Shown: positions 1-9,841 of the stretch, one piece after another
Layout of the letters: each line of letters opens with the position of its first letter
How positions within the stretch are numbered: the first letter of the stretch is position 1
Source: Macrobrachium rosenbergii
Lineage: Eukaryota > Arthropoda > Malacostraca > Decapoda > Palaemonidae
Reading direction: 5' to 3'
Assembly: GCF_040412425.1 (NCBI RefSeq)
Contig: NC_089753.1
Span: forward strand, 34,491,413 to 34,555,412
DNA: 64,000 bases
Translations under genes and position numbers: made by a program
The notes under the pieces: model-generated
Seen by the model: the letters and a program-made list of their open reading frames with translations, nothing else
What the model was told of the DNA's origin: nothing
Databases searched by the model: none

Positions 1-178
1 TTTCGTATTCTCTGTCTTCCATCTTACTTTCCTCAACCCTCTCCTAACAATTGTTTGGTAGTGCAGCTGCGAGGTTTTCCTCCCGTTATACCTTTGTAAC
101 CTTTTCCTCCCAGTTTTCCTTCCAGCGTTGAATGACCTCGTAGGTCCCAGCGCTCGGCCTCCGGCCTAAATTGTATAA
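1..178 (+). mobile_element. SINE-1 copy, cut by window edge
   Basis: This is the 3' part of a ~310-bp retroposon present about 15 times in the window. It holds the conserved blocks AACAATTG, GCGAGGTTTTCCTCC, AATGACCTCGTAGGTCCCAG and GGCCTAAATT, and the 5' end lies beyond the window. It is somewhat diverged from the other copies. Confidence 0.85.
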
Positions 179-632
179 TCTGTATATTCTCTTTGTACGT
201 CTATCATACGATGGATGTTTTCGCTTCTGGATCGGTTGGAGCTGTGTTTGTGTATGTGTTTGTGTGTGTGTTTGTGTATGTATGTGGTTCTGCTCGACTG
301 TCTTTCCTCCCCTCCTCTTCCTCCTCTTCCTTCTCTTGTGTACATTCGCCTCTTCCTTCTCTTGTGTACATTCGTGTTGCTCAGGCTTAGCAAATGGTCC
401 AGGATTATTTTTAACGAGGACACTGACCCACATGGGTAGATGTTCACGGGCCTCCCCCGGAGGATTAAATATTTTGCTCTTAAAATGAAATTGAAAATGG
501 AGCTAGGTCAAGTTAAAAACTTTGGGCAGCTAGGTGGAAAGAGGCCAGCGAGAAGGATGAAAAGTTAATGGGCGGAAAGCGCTTCAGCTGGGCCGAATGG
601 ATGCTGCGTCGAACCTTGAGACGTCCTACGAC

Positions 633-634
<2 letters not shown>
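179..634. other. no gene seen; short GT-rich tract
   Basis: An imperfect GT-rich run (about 241-290) and a TCC/TTC-rich run (about 301-365) explain the short open frames here. Nothing else is recognised. Confidence 0.5.
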
Positions 635-708
<74 letters not shown>

Positions 709-722
709 CTATTTATACATGT

Positions 723-800
<78 letters not shown>
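635..800. repeat. paired (TA)n microsatellites
   Basis: Two nearly pure TA tracts (635-699 and 729-800) are separated by ~30 bp of AT-rich spacer. This tract-spacer-tract layout recurs through the window. Confidence 0.95.
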
Positions 801-1384
801 GTATATATATACAAATATATATTGTAAATTATTATATACAAACAATGTTCGTTAGAAATTGTATTTCCAGTATTCCAGCCACACCCACAACCCCCCTCCG
901 AACACATTCCAGTTCATTGTCCTCTGAAACGCCATACCTACCAACAATGTCATCTCTTTCTCTCCCACTGACCTTATTCATTTAATTCCAGTAGCACAGC
1001 CAACTTTTCATATCGTCCTAAACCAGCCTTGCACAGTTTCAGACTTTCCAAAAGCCATTTTCTTTCATTCTCATTCTTTTCCATTCTTGGTCCATTACTC
1101 TAGCCACGCATACACTAACCTTTACAATCCTCAAGCTTGCATATTCGTGACCTTCCACTAGTCCCCATGGTCTTCTTGACAGGACGCCATTTTACCACTC
1201 CAGACTCAATCATTCTTTGTCTTCCCCAGCCCTATGAACACTTTCCTTCCACCCTTTTTTTTTTTTTTTTTCACTGAATGCTAAACCATCCATCTTTCTC
1301 TCCTTAAACAAATCAGGTAACATTCTTTTTTATTACCATATCTTTATACATTCAAAACTCCAGGACATTTCATTTTTAAATAGA

Positions 1385-1830
1385 ACAGTTGGAAGAGCAA
1401 GTTGATGGATGTAATGGTGACAAGAGGAGTGGTCAGATGTGCATCTAATCATTATTCAGTTGAAGAGAGGAAATGGTGGAAATGTGGCTGGAAATGTAAT
1501 CAGCACAAGCCTCTTTGAGTATCATAAAAAGGAAATTCAAAGAACGTTTAGGGGTAAAAAATGATGCAAAATTGTGTCAAGGTAAAGACACGGAAGTGGA
1601 AGGAGTAAGTTATAAGTGTGCAGTAAATGAGGGTGAGTTATTAGGGTTAACAGAGGGTGTCTATGGGTATAGGAGGGTAGAGAGAAGAAACAGAATCATT
1701 AAATGGTGGGAAGAGGAAATGAAAGGGATAGCGAATTAAAAAAAAGAAATTATTTGAGGTTCACTTGCGTGACAAAAGAGAAAATCTTGTACATGATAGG
1801 ATGAATATGGTAGTCAAGAAGTAACTGAGA
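1385..1830 (+). pseudogene. degraded LINE, endonuclease end and linker
   Basis: Translation in shifting frames gives a segment like the end of a LINE apurinic endonuclease domain (RCASNHYSVE, compare the usual SDHxLVE motif). It is followed by a lysine-rich linker with WWEEEMK, typical between endonuclease and reverse transcriptase in non-LTR retrotransposons. The longest open stretch is 1515-1739. Stops and frame changes show it is dead. It continues after an inserted repeat at 1831-2151. Confidence 0.6.
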
Positions 1831-2151
1831 GAAAAGTTTCCTCGGTGCAATCGAGTTTTCTGTACAGCGTATAATCAAGGCCACCGAAAATAGATGTATC
1901 TTTCGGTGGTCTCGTTATTATGCTCTGTGAGCCGCGGCCCATGAATCTTTAACCACGGCCCAGTGGTGGCCTGTTCTATATAGTTGCCAGACGCAAGATC
2001 ATGGCTAACTTGAACCTTAAATAAAATGAAAATTCCATGGGCTAGAGGGCTGCAATTTGGTATGTTTGATGACTGGAGGGCTCTCTAGCCTCATTAATTT
2101 TAGAGGACGGACAGATAAAGCCGGCACAATAGTTTTCTTTTACAGAAAACT
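1831..2151 (-). mobile_element. HP element copy (serial-hairpin repeat)
   Basis: This is one of six copies of a ~320-460-bp element. Read on the minus strand it begins AGTTTTCTGTAAAAGAAAAC and contains GTGCCGGCTTT, GGGCTGCAATTTGGTATG, GGCCACCACTGGGCC and the hairpin around CCACCGAAAGATACATCT. This copy lacks most of the long central hairpin. It sits inside the LINE remnant, so it is younger than that LINE. Confidence 0.75.
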
Positions 2152-2780
2152 AAACAGGCAAATAATGGAAACAGAAAAGTGACTACGAGCAAAATTTTTG
2201 AGCAAGAACAGGAAGTTGTTCTGCCCGCAAGTAAATCCAGAGAGAAAGGTTAAAGAGTTAATGAATCTTCGAAAAACTCATTTTGGGCCGTAGAAAGTCA
2301 TTACTGGTAGGGGTTTTTTGGGGTGGGGAAGTCTGCCTCCATGAATGCATGGGACAGGTGCTGTCTGAAGTGAAGCAGTCCTGGGTTAATGGAATATTTC
2401 GAACGTTTGGGGAATGTGGACGATAAAAGAGAGGAGGTGCTTAATGATGCAAGAGTGTAAGTTTGAGAATGCGAGTAATTAGGAAATTAAAGAATAAGAA
2501 AACCACTGGAGTTAATGGGATTCCAAGTACTTTAGTGAGGCATGTGGTGATAGTATGGTTGATTGGTTGACCAGGATGATCAGGGTGTACAGATCTGGGA
2601 AATGTTCCAAAGGATGAGTTAGAGAAGTCATTAAGGAGCAGGAGACAAAGAATTACTTTTTATAGCAGGGAGGGATGATGGAGGTGTCATAAGGGAAGGA
2701 GCAGTGTGGATTTAAGCAAGGGTTGGTGGCTATTGACTGGTTACATACATCCCTATGGGCAGACGCCGCAAACATAGTAT
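2152..2780 (+). pseudogene. degraded LINE reverse transcriptase
   Basis: From about 2475 the plus strand reads VIRKLKNKKTTGVNGIPS, the classic N-terminal reverse transcriptase block of non-LTR retrotransposons (K-KNKKAxGxDGIP). It is followed by a VPKDE-like block, and near 2699-2730 by a sequence translating to an EQCGFKQG-like motif. Frameshifts and stops interrupt every frame. It is the continuation of the remnant at 1385-1830. Confidence 0.65.
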
Positions 2781-2784
2781 AGAA

Positions 2785-2788
<4 letters not shown>

Positions 2789-2856
<68 letters not shown>
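2789..2856 (+). repeat. (CT)n microsatellite
   Basis: A pure CT dinucleotide run of about 68 bp. It accounts for the Arg-Glu open frame on the minus strand. Confidence 0.95.
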
Positions 2857-2860
<4 letters not shown>

Positions 2861-3050
2861 AACTGCGATTCTAAAGCAATATCCCGTGGGCAACGAGGCA
2901 ACATGTGAAGTCATCCAAACATTTTCAGAACTTCCAAAAAGCAACTTCGAATTTGTCTGAAAGTTTATTTTTCCAGTATTGCTATTTGTACGATTTTTTT
3001 TTTCAGAAAGCATTATTGACATCGAAAATCAATAGAGAGAGAGAGAGAGA

Positions 3051-3333
3051 GAATAGAATACAAAATTTAGGCCAAGGACCAAGCTCTGGGACCTATGAGG
3101 TCACTCAGCGCTGAAACGGAAATTGACAATAAAAAAGGTCTGAAAGGTGTAACAGGAGGAAAACTTAGCAGTTGCACTATGAAACAATTGTTAGGAGTGA
3201 GTGTATAGCAAGATGGAAGAAGAGAATATGAATGGAGGTACAGTAAAAGGAATGAAAGGTGTTGCAGCTGGAGGCAGAAGGGACGCTGCAAAGAACCTTA
3301 AGTAATACCTACAGTGCACCACATGAGGTGCAC
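3051..3333 (-). mobile_element. SINE-1 copy
   Basis: An almost full-length copy read on the minus strand. It begins near GTGCACCTCATGTGGTGCAC, passes GGTTCTTTGCAGCGTCC and ends GGCCTAAATTTTGTATTC. The GA-rich block at 3034-3051 adjoins its 3' end. Confidence 0.85.
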
Positions 3334-3480
3334 AAGAGGTCTGTGTTATGATAACTTAGCTTGCACACTTTAACACTTGACTGCCACCTCGTTATTGATT
3401 GCATTCATGACCTGGAGATTTCCTTTTCAAAATCTTCAAACACAAGGATCTGTCCAAGGCTATATTGATTTCTTCAAGCT

Positions 3481-3765
3481 CTTCGTTGGGTGAGTCGGTA
3501 GAGCTGCGGACTGTCACTCGATGGGCCGGAGTTCAATTCCCCGGTCGGCTGATGAAGAGTTAGAGGAATTTATTTCTGGTGATAGAAATTCATTTCTCGC
3601 TATAATGTGGTTCGGATTCCACAATAAACTGTAGGTCCCGTTGCTAAGTAACCAATTGGTTCTTAGCCACGTAAAATAAGTCTAATCTTTCGGGCCAGCC
3701 CTCTCTAGGAGAGCTGTTAATCAGCTTAGTGGTCTGGTAAAACTAAGGTATACTTAACTTTATCA
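3481..3765 (+). mobile_element. SINE-2, tRNA-derived SINE, full copy
   Basis: The head is tRNA-like, with a pol III A box around GGGTGAGTCGGTAGAGC (about 3488-3504) and a B box GGAGTTCAATTCC (about 3529-3541). The unrelated body contains TTCGGATTCCACAATA, ACCAATTGGTTCTTAGCC and TCGGGCCAGCCC, and ends TGGTAAAACTAAGGTATAC. Five copies occur in the window. Transcription would start at the tRNA-like end. Confidence 0.8.
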
Positions 3766-3952
3766 TACATGGCATGCAGACTTTTTTTCAAAATCTGCAG
3801 ACACAAGGATCTGTCCATGGCATATAGGAACTGAACGAGGAAGTTTGTGGAAAAACTTTTTCAATAGAAAGGTAGACCCATGGGTAGAACGACATATATA
3901 TAAAAGCATAAGAGTGAAAGTTGAATATGCATGCTCAGTACGACTATTTTAT

Positions 3953-4140
3953 GGCCTGTCCACACTAGTGGGCATGCCCGTCGGGCACCTGCAGCTCTTT
4001 ACATTTTCTCTCGCTTCTGAAGCAGTGTTACCGGACAATCGCATCGCTCTGGGCTCCATACTCAGCGGATCAGTATAGTGGAACGGGTTATGGGAACAGT
4101 GTTTGCCCGTCGGGCAGTGCCCGCTAGTGTGGACAGGGCT
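3953..4140. mobile_element. terminal-inverted-repeat MITE, copy 1
   Basis: A 188-bp element with long terminal inverted repeats: GGCCTGTCCACACTAGTGGG at the left and CCGCTAGTGTGGACAGGGCT at the right. Subterminal CCCGTCGGGCA lies inside both ends. There is no coding capacity. A second copy follows at 4282. No convincing target duplication was found, so the superfamily is left open. Confidence 0.8.
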
Positions 4141-4281
4141 TTAGAGAAGTAAACTAAACTCTGCAAGTGTATTACTTAAGGACCTAAAAGACGACACAGT
4201 ACAGTATAAATGGGACAGACCCGCCCTTTCCAAGGCTAGTATATTGTTTGTAGTGGTCCTCAAAACGCACCAAATCTCTTG

Positions 4282-4466
4282 GGCCCTGTCCACACTAGCG
4301 GGCATGCCCGTCGGGCACTTCCAGCTGTTTATATTTTCTCTCGCTTCTGAAGCAGTTACCAGACATTCGCATCGTTTTGGCTCCATACTCGGTCGGTCAG
4401 TATAGTGGAACGGTTATGGGAACAGTGTTTGCCCGTCGGGCAGTGCCCGCTAGTGTGGACAGGGCC
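4282..4466. mobile_element. terminal-inverted-repeat MITE, copy 2
   Basis: A second copy in the same orientation, 185 bp, with ends GGCCCTGTCC and GGACAGGGCC as perfect inverted repeats. The core (TTTCTCTCGCTTCTGAAGCAG and CCATACTCGG) matches copy 1 with a few substitutions and small deletions. Only ~140 bp of unrelated sequence lies between the copies. Confidence 0.8.
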
Positions 4467-5558
4467 TTATCACACTTTCATATGTGGACAGGGTGTTTGT
4501 GCAGGGAGTGAAATGGCTCCATCGATACTTCCACATGGTATGCTCACAAGTAATGCCACCTCACCCGCCCCTCCCTCACATTCCCAGCCAGCACGACCGT
4601 TTCTTCTGGCCCTCCGTCTTCTAGCTTAAATCCTGGGCCCACTACTTAATCATGTACACTGCATGCCGATATAAAATAACTCAGCATAGTCCAAGTAGCG
4701 CCTAACTCTAAAGTAGCCCCTTACCTGTGTACTTCACCGTACGGTATTTTCTTCGAACTGTCATCCATTGTGAAAAGATTTAACCAAATCATATATTTTA
4801 ATTATAAATTTATGGAGTCGGAACTTTCCTTCAAAATTTTTTTTTTTCACGGATGCCAGTGTATTCGTTATATTTCAAGTAATAATCGCAGTCTAACTCT
4901 TCATCTGTTGGTGCTAGAGTGGGCCAACCCTCACCAAAATAAGCAGAGCGAAACTCGGGCATTGTAAAATGCCAGTGCTATCCTTTTTGGTATTTCCCGT
5001 CAAAATTCGTGTGTATTGTCCTCCATACGAAAGTTTAGGACTTGTCACTAATAATCTTGACCGTTTCATAAATCTCGCCTACCAATTTTTTAGTAATTTC
5101 AAACATTTTACTTTGTGTAAAATGAAGATTTCATAAACCTACATCATATTTACATGCCTTCCTTCAACTGCGTTCACATAGCCAAGCATTGCTCAGCAGG
5201 TTTGACCCTTTCACTAGCAAAGCCAGCCGGGCATGACATGGATGCTGTCTACACCATTTAGTAGAGGACTGAAGTATAGTCAGAAAATAGTACGTGGCCT
5301 CCAGACCCAAGGACAGCACCAGGAAAAATAAAAAGCTGTGAATCACAATTTTACTTAAAATGAATTTACTCTCAAATTACTCTTAAATTCCAAGTTTTTA
5401 AATTGCGGAGGTTAAAGAAAAAATTTTAGCATTTCATAACGGCCATTATTGGTACTTTAAATTGTTTGCTTTATATTACAGGATAAGTTAACCATTGTTC
5501 TGTAACTATTTGTAACGAAAAAAGGTAAAAAAAATTTTTTTCAAACATTCCTGCATTG
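4467..5558. other. no gene or repeat recognised
   Basis: AT-rich intergenic sequence downstream of gene A. Its short open frames show no recognisable protein similarity. Confidence 0.4.
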
Positions 5559-5564
5559 TTTATT
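5559..5564 (-). terminator. possible poly(A) signal of gene A
   Basis: AATAAA on the minus strand, about 390 nt downstream of the gene A stop codon. It is the nearest canonical hexamer I found; a variant ATTAAA lies nearer, at about 5708-5713. Chance occurrence in AT-rich DNA is possible. Confidence 0.3.
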
Positions 5565-5952
5565 TCTTCATTAGTTAAAATAGCCAGTGTCTCCTACGCC
5601 TCGGATAAACAGCTCATACTTAATATGACTAAAACATTTCACAAGAAACATCACAATGGTTTGGAAAAATTGAGATATTAAGAGATTTTACTTCTTTAAA
5701 GGGGATTTTTAATCTTTTCAAAACTCAGAACACAGTATCTCATCAAATTGCCAACACCCTACATTCACACAATCTCTTAAACTGGTTAACATCCCTCAAG
5801 AGACTGGGTTAAAGAATTCAACACCACTCTCGACCCTCAAAGAGTGGGTTAAAGAATTAAACACCATTCTCGATTCCTTACTAATATTGGAAGCCTCCAA
5901 TTATACCGAGCTGTGCATCATACTTCTATTTAAGTCCCTTACCAAAAGTCGA

Positions 5953-6618
5953 CTAAATATCTAGGACCAATGCCAACTTATCACAGAGCTCTTTCTTGAA
6001 CTTAGTGTCTAGTTTGAAGAAAAACTCCATCTCATGTTCCACGGGCGAAACCATGGCATTGCAACGCCTTATCCTCCTTGCATACTTATTGACAATTGTC
6101 TGGCTTCTCTCATCTTTCGTGACATACCAAGGTCCGCCCGGCTGCATGTATTTGTAAGAAACCCAGTTTGATGGAACACACTGGTCAGTCGACCTGCAGA
6201 TCACAAATCTGCTTGTGCATCTTTCACTGCATTCATAAATTTCTACAGCATAAATACTGTAGTGCTCTGTGAGCAGGAAGTACGGCAAGAGCTTGTCAAA
6301 GCTAAGTTCAATGTTCAAGTTCCCATTACTGACACAGTCAAAACCATTCAGTCCTCGAGAAGCCTTGAACCAAACTCCTTCCATTCTGGAGAGGCTAGTG
6401 TTTATTCCTTCGTCTACATGTTTCATCTTCAACACCTCTTCAATTTTTTTCCCTTGACAGCCGTTTGTTTGAACTAAGTGGGACAGAAGTTTCATTTCAG
6501 TGTATTCTGCTCTGTCAAAAGCTAGACTGTGCCAGCTTTCAGGAATCCAGATGGTGTAACCCTCTATAAAGTTTTCCAGCAGCAGTTTGTCTCCATGTAC
6601 TGGGACTGGGTTGCTGCT
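5953..6618 (-). CDS. gene A terminal exon (conserved C-terminal domain)
   Basis: The acceptor TTTGTATTTTCAG lies at 6619-6631, and the exon runs open to TAG at 5953-5955 (221 codons). It opens with SSNPVPVHGDK and holds the conserved WIPESW, MEGVWFKASR, YAVEIYECSERC, GGPWYVTKDERS and SPVEHEMEFFFK blocks. The gene B last exon carries matching WVPQNA, MNGAWF, YLAEVF, GGPWFVVKD and HPVEHEVEVFFK. Confidence 0.85.
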   Translation of the reverse strand, partial: SSNPVPVHGDKLLLENFIEGYTIWIPESWHSLAFDRAEYTEMKLLSHLVQTNGCQGKKIEEVLKMKHVDEGINTSLSRMEGVWFKASRGLNGFDCVSNGNLNIELSFDKLLPYFLLTEHYSIYAVEIYECSERCTSRFVICRSTDQCVPSNWVSYKYMQPGGPWYVTKDERSQTIVNKYARRIRRCNAMVSPVEHEMEFFFKLDTKFKKELCDKLALVLDI

Positions 6619-9600
6619 CTGAAAATACAAATTTTATTATTAGTCAATAAAACTAATGTAAATATGTTTTATATAAAACTAATGTAAAATATATTAAAAT
6701 GCATTAAGTTCAGAATCCTTTAATGACTAGAGGTTTATATATGAAATGATATCCATCTTAAGAATAACTTTTTCAAAGTGATTATCCATCTTAAGAATAC
6801 TTTTTTCGAAGTGATTATAGGCTTTACCTATACCAAGTAAACTGATTACTTAAACCAGCACTAACATCAAACTTGAAACAAGGATTAACCTCAACATTAT
6901 GTCAACATTGTCAGATTGAGGTTCTTTGTCAACATTGTCACATCGAAGTCTGTTGACAAAGAACCTCAAGTACCAAAAAACAGCAAAATAGTAGGCCTGA
7001 TTGAACTTAAATTGCAATCAAAACTTACCTTTGGGTCAGTTCTGGGTATTAGTTTAGATGCTATCAGTCGAAGCAATGGTCCGTCACACTGGGAAATAAT
7101 GAAAATGACTTTCAGAACTTCGCAAACTAAAGTGTCAGTACATAGAAAAGAGCAACATGAAAAATAAAGCGCCCCTATTTAAGTGAAAAACATTTTAAGT
7201 TAAGGCATGTCAAGAAAGTTTTAAATTAAATCGTTACTAAATACTGTTGCGAATTAAATCCTAAGGGCATGGTTGTTTTTACATAGTCCAAGTAGATACC
7301 TGCTTTGCCATCACCAAATAATATTGAAGGGAAAAACTTTCAGTGGTGGAATGCCTGAGTAATGTTAATTAAACCAGTACTCTGGTCGCCAGACTTCAAC
7401 TAGCAACAAATATCGAACACTGTGCCATAAACTTTTTAAACGGCATAAAATTTAATGGAGACTTCAAATGTCACCACAGAATTTACATGACTCTTGAAGT
7501 CTCAGTGGAAGGAAAATCATCTTGGCTTACCTTAGCATCCAACAGTGCAGATACTGCCTCAATGACTGACTTCTCATCAATGGCCGACAGTAGACGTAGA
7601 ACATCTTCAGCTGGGGATGTTCTCCCAAAACCATTTGTCCTCAGAATTATTCCTCCATGGTCTCCTGAAGTTATTCTTTCATTACTAGGAAGTCTGTGTA
7701 ACATTCACAACAAAGTCTGTGTAACATTCACAACAAAGTCTGTGTAACATTCACAACAAAGTCTGTATAAACATTCACAACAGTGTGTAAAAATTTAAAA
7801 ATACATGTATGCATGCACCGAAGTGCACAACAAAGGCCCCTTAAATCAAAAGATTTGACATTCAGATTCTCAAATACATGAAAAAGATTATTCAACAAAA
7901 GTACATTCATGCAAACCCAGAGGTGGCCATAGCTGCATGCCTAACATTACAGCATACCTTCGGGTATTTTTCCCTTGTAAAATCTCGACTGGGTTTGATT
8001 ACCAAGTGATTTATACCCAGCACTATAAACAGGTAGTTCCTCCTCTCTGGAACAGTCTCTCTCTTCAGGTAATTCTATTTTGCAGTGGGCTCCATTGACA
8101 GTTAATTTCTCTTCATTAACCGATCCATTTTTCTCGGTACATTTTGTAGAAAATCGTTCATTTGCATCTCCACCACAAAGTTCCTGGAAATAAGATTCTT
8201 CTTAGGTTTGTTTTTAAACACTAAGACCTATTTTTTTTCGATTTCTTGCAACACAAGTTGTTCCTTAATGAAGACAGCATTTCATTACTTTTAGAAAAAA
8301 GTTTTCAGTACTGTTTTCCATAAGTAGTTAATGCCATATTTATACTCAGGTTCTTAGTCTAAACAGAATCCACATTAACTCCATTTAATCTATCTTCCCT
8401 TTTCTACAACTTTCATATCAACCCCTCTATATGAAGATGTATCCCCCTTTCTACAACTTTCATATCAACTAGCACTTTATTTAGCTCGAACTTTCATATC
8501 AACTAGCTCTTATATTTAGCTCCACTGAACTTACCTCAGAAGTTACTGTACCATGAAATCCTGATACCATCTTTTGAAACTCCAGTTGCAGCTCAGCTGC
8601 TTGTTCAGTTAGCATCGATGCGGCATCTATCTCACGTCCTTTCAAGGCACAGTGTACTGCTCTTTCAACAGTATATTCCTAAAGAAAGAAAATGATAAAG
8701 TTTAACATAGCATGCAAACCCTTACGTCTGATTTAGCTGGGTAGTGTGCAAAATATTTTGTCATAGGTGCATTGATAAAAAAAACTGTGCCCTAAAAAGC
8801 ATCTCTTGTTATACCATTAGATTAGTTTGTCTCACCAAGATTTTTACCTAAAAACAGATCATTGTCAAAAGGAAAGCTTTGCTAGTTTAACATTTTAATG
8901 TCACCGGTGATTTGTCGGAACTAAACTGGTCACCCTGTGGTATGTTAATCAGTAGCCTGCTTACCATTTCATTTAGTTTTGCTTGAATATCTTTGCAAGT
9001 AGTCTTGCGCACTGTCTCTGGAACGCTGACTGCATGACATCTTACACTTTCAATAGCTTCCCTGATACCACTTTCCTGAAGCACATACAATGTTAGTGTT
9101 AAACCCAAGTTGAAACAACTACTGATTTAGCTACTCTGTAAGGAACAGTTAAATCCAAGTAACCTATTTCCTCTACACAACACACTTTCAAGAGTAAATA
9201 AACTTTTGGCATAGAAGTATTTACAGAAAATTCTACAAATTTTTAATATCTGATACAACCTATATTACCATCAGAACTTTACCAAATCAAGTGAACATAG
9301 GTACAGGCGTCAAAGATACACTAAATGCAGCAAGTAATTGGGCTAACCTGGATACCAAGTAATTCCTGCAGTTTCTGCTTGAATGCTTCATCCACTACTT
9401 CAATCCCATCCTGTAAGCACCAAAGTGAGACAAGCTTTCAAAAAGCTAATTTAGCAGTCCTAAATTTCATTATTCACCACCTCTCATCAAAAAATTTGGA
9501 CAGCTTGGATTGTGAATTCTAAAATTACAGCAATTTTTGGTGATGTGGATGCTGATCAGTGGACACAGTGAAAGGCAAGTTTCATCCAAATTTAAGCACG

Positions 9601-9808
9601 TCGCAACACTTACCTCCTTTTGCTCTTCGGAACTTTTGGAAATTAACAAGTGCTGGGACTCTTCCAGATCATCCCGTGGTACTGGCTCTGAAAACTCTGG
9701 AATGTTACCCTTCTTCAGAGGCCTAGCTCTATGGTGGTGCCTTTCATTGTTTTCAAAGTGGCCAGTTTTTCTACTGAAGGGTTCAGGAGTGATTCTTAGG
9801 CCTAACAT
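5953..9808 (-). CDS. gene A: spliced gene, PHYHIP-C-like paralogue of gene B
   Basis: Eight coding exons are predicted on the minus strand: 9808-9614, 9410-9348, 9075-8965, 8678-8535, 8183-7958, 7664-7531, 7089-7030 and 6618-5953. Together they give 1599 nt, 532 aa. Every junction has AG/GT borders, and all introns are phase 0 except the one between the 7958-8183 and 7531-7664 exons. The start ATG at 9808 follows an in-frame TGA within the same exon. The N-terminal two thirds is acidic or coiled-coil-like and not recognised. The last ~220 residues form a domain with WIPESW, MEGVWF, PGGPWYVTKDE and VEHEMEFFFKLD, also found in gene B. I see a weak resemblance to the C-terminal domain of phytanoyl-CoA hydroxylase-interacting proteins (G-[VF]-[WF]-F block and the terminal H-E-F pattern); this is from memory and unverified. 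No signal peptide or membrane segment is evident. Function is unknown. Confidence 0.75.
7030..7089 (-). CDS. gene A exon 7
   Basis: A 60-nt phase 0 exon bounded by TTTCCCAG and GTAAGTTT. It encodes CDGPLLRLIASKLIPRTDPK, which corresponds in place and pattern to the 72-nt penultimate exon of gene B (FQSLVPQISVIPD). Confidence 0.75.
7531..7664 (-). CDS. gene A exon 6 (acceptor uncertain)
   Basis: The donor GCTAAG|GTAAGCC is clear. The body encodes TSPAEDVLRLLSAIDEKSVI. The acceptor TTCAG at 7665-7669 fits the phase of the preceding exon. The stronger-looking ACACAG ending at 7694 (exon start 7693) would shift phase against exon 5, so 7664 is preferred. A 23-bp tandem repeat overlaps the alternative acceptor. 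Confidence 0.6.
7692..7783. repeat. 23-bp tandem repeat at an intron end
   Basis: Four near-identical units of GTCTGTGTAACATTCACAAC plus AAA occur in tandem. On the minus strand each of the first three units ends in GTTACACAG, so the repeat multiplies candidate splice acceptors upstream of gene A exon 6. Confidence 0.85.
7958..8183 (-). CDS. gene A exon 5
   Basis: The acceptor is TCTTATTTCCAG and the donor GAAG|GTATGC. It is 226 nt, open in only one frame, beginning ELCGGDANERF and ending FYKGKIPE plus one base (phase 1). Charged and low in hydrophobic residues, it is probably a disordered linker. Confidence 0.7.
8535..8678 (-). CDS. gene A exon 4
   Basis: The acceptor is CTTTCTTTAG and the donor TCTGAG|GTAAGT. 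It is 144 nt, phase 0 both sides, encoding EYTVERAVHCALKGREIDAA followed by a glutamine/glutamate-rich helix (LTEQAAELQLEFQKM) that looks coiled-coil. Confidence 0.75.
8965..9075 (-). CDS. gene A exon 3
   Basis: The acceptor is GTATGTGCTTCAG and the donor GAAATG|GTAAGC. It is 111 nt, phase 0 both sides, encoding ESGIREAIESVRCHAV through DIQAKLNEM, likely helical. Confidence 0.75.
9348..9410 (-). CDS. gene A exon 2
   Basis: The acceptor is GTGCTTACAG and the donor ATCCAG|GTTAGC. It is 63 nt, phase 0 both sides, encoding DGIEVVDEAFKQKLQELLG and two further residues. By position and pattern it matches the second coding exon of gene B (DNLEEEFKAL). Confidence 0.7.
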
Positions 9809-9841
9809 TGTAGCAGGTATTTGGTGTATTCAGCAGATTCC
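9614..9841 (-). CDS. gene A first coding exon with 5' UTR
   Basis: The acceptor AATTTCTCTCTAG precedes 9841, so at least one untranslated exon must lie upstream; I could not place it. 33 nt of UTR containing an in-frame TGA precede ATG at 9808-9806. The coding part is 65 codons starting MLGLRITPEPFSRKTGHF, ending SSEEQKE before GTAAGTGT. Confidence 0.75.

Noticed and set aside
513..845. Long frames rich in alternating Tyr-Ile (here and at most TA tracts)
   Set aside because: Pure translation of TA microsatellites; no gene.
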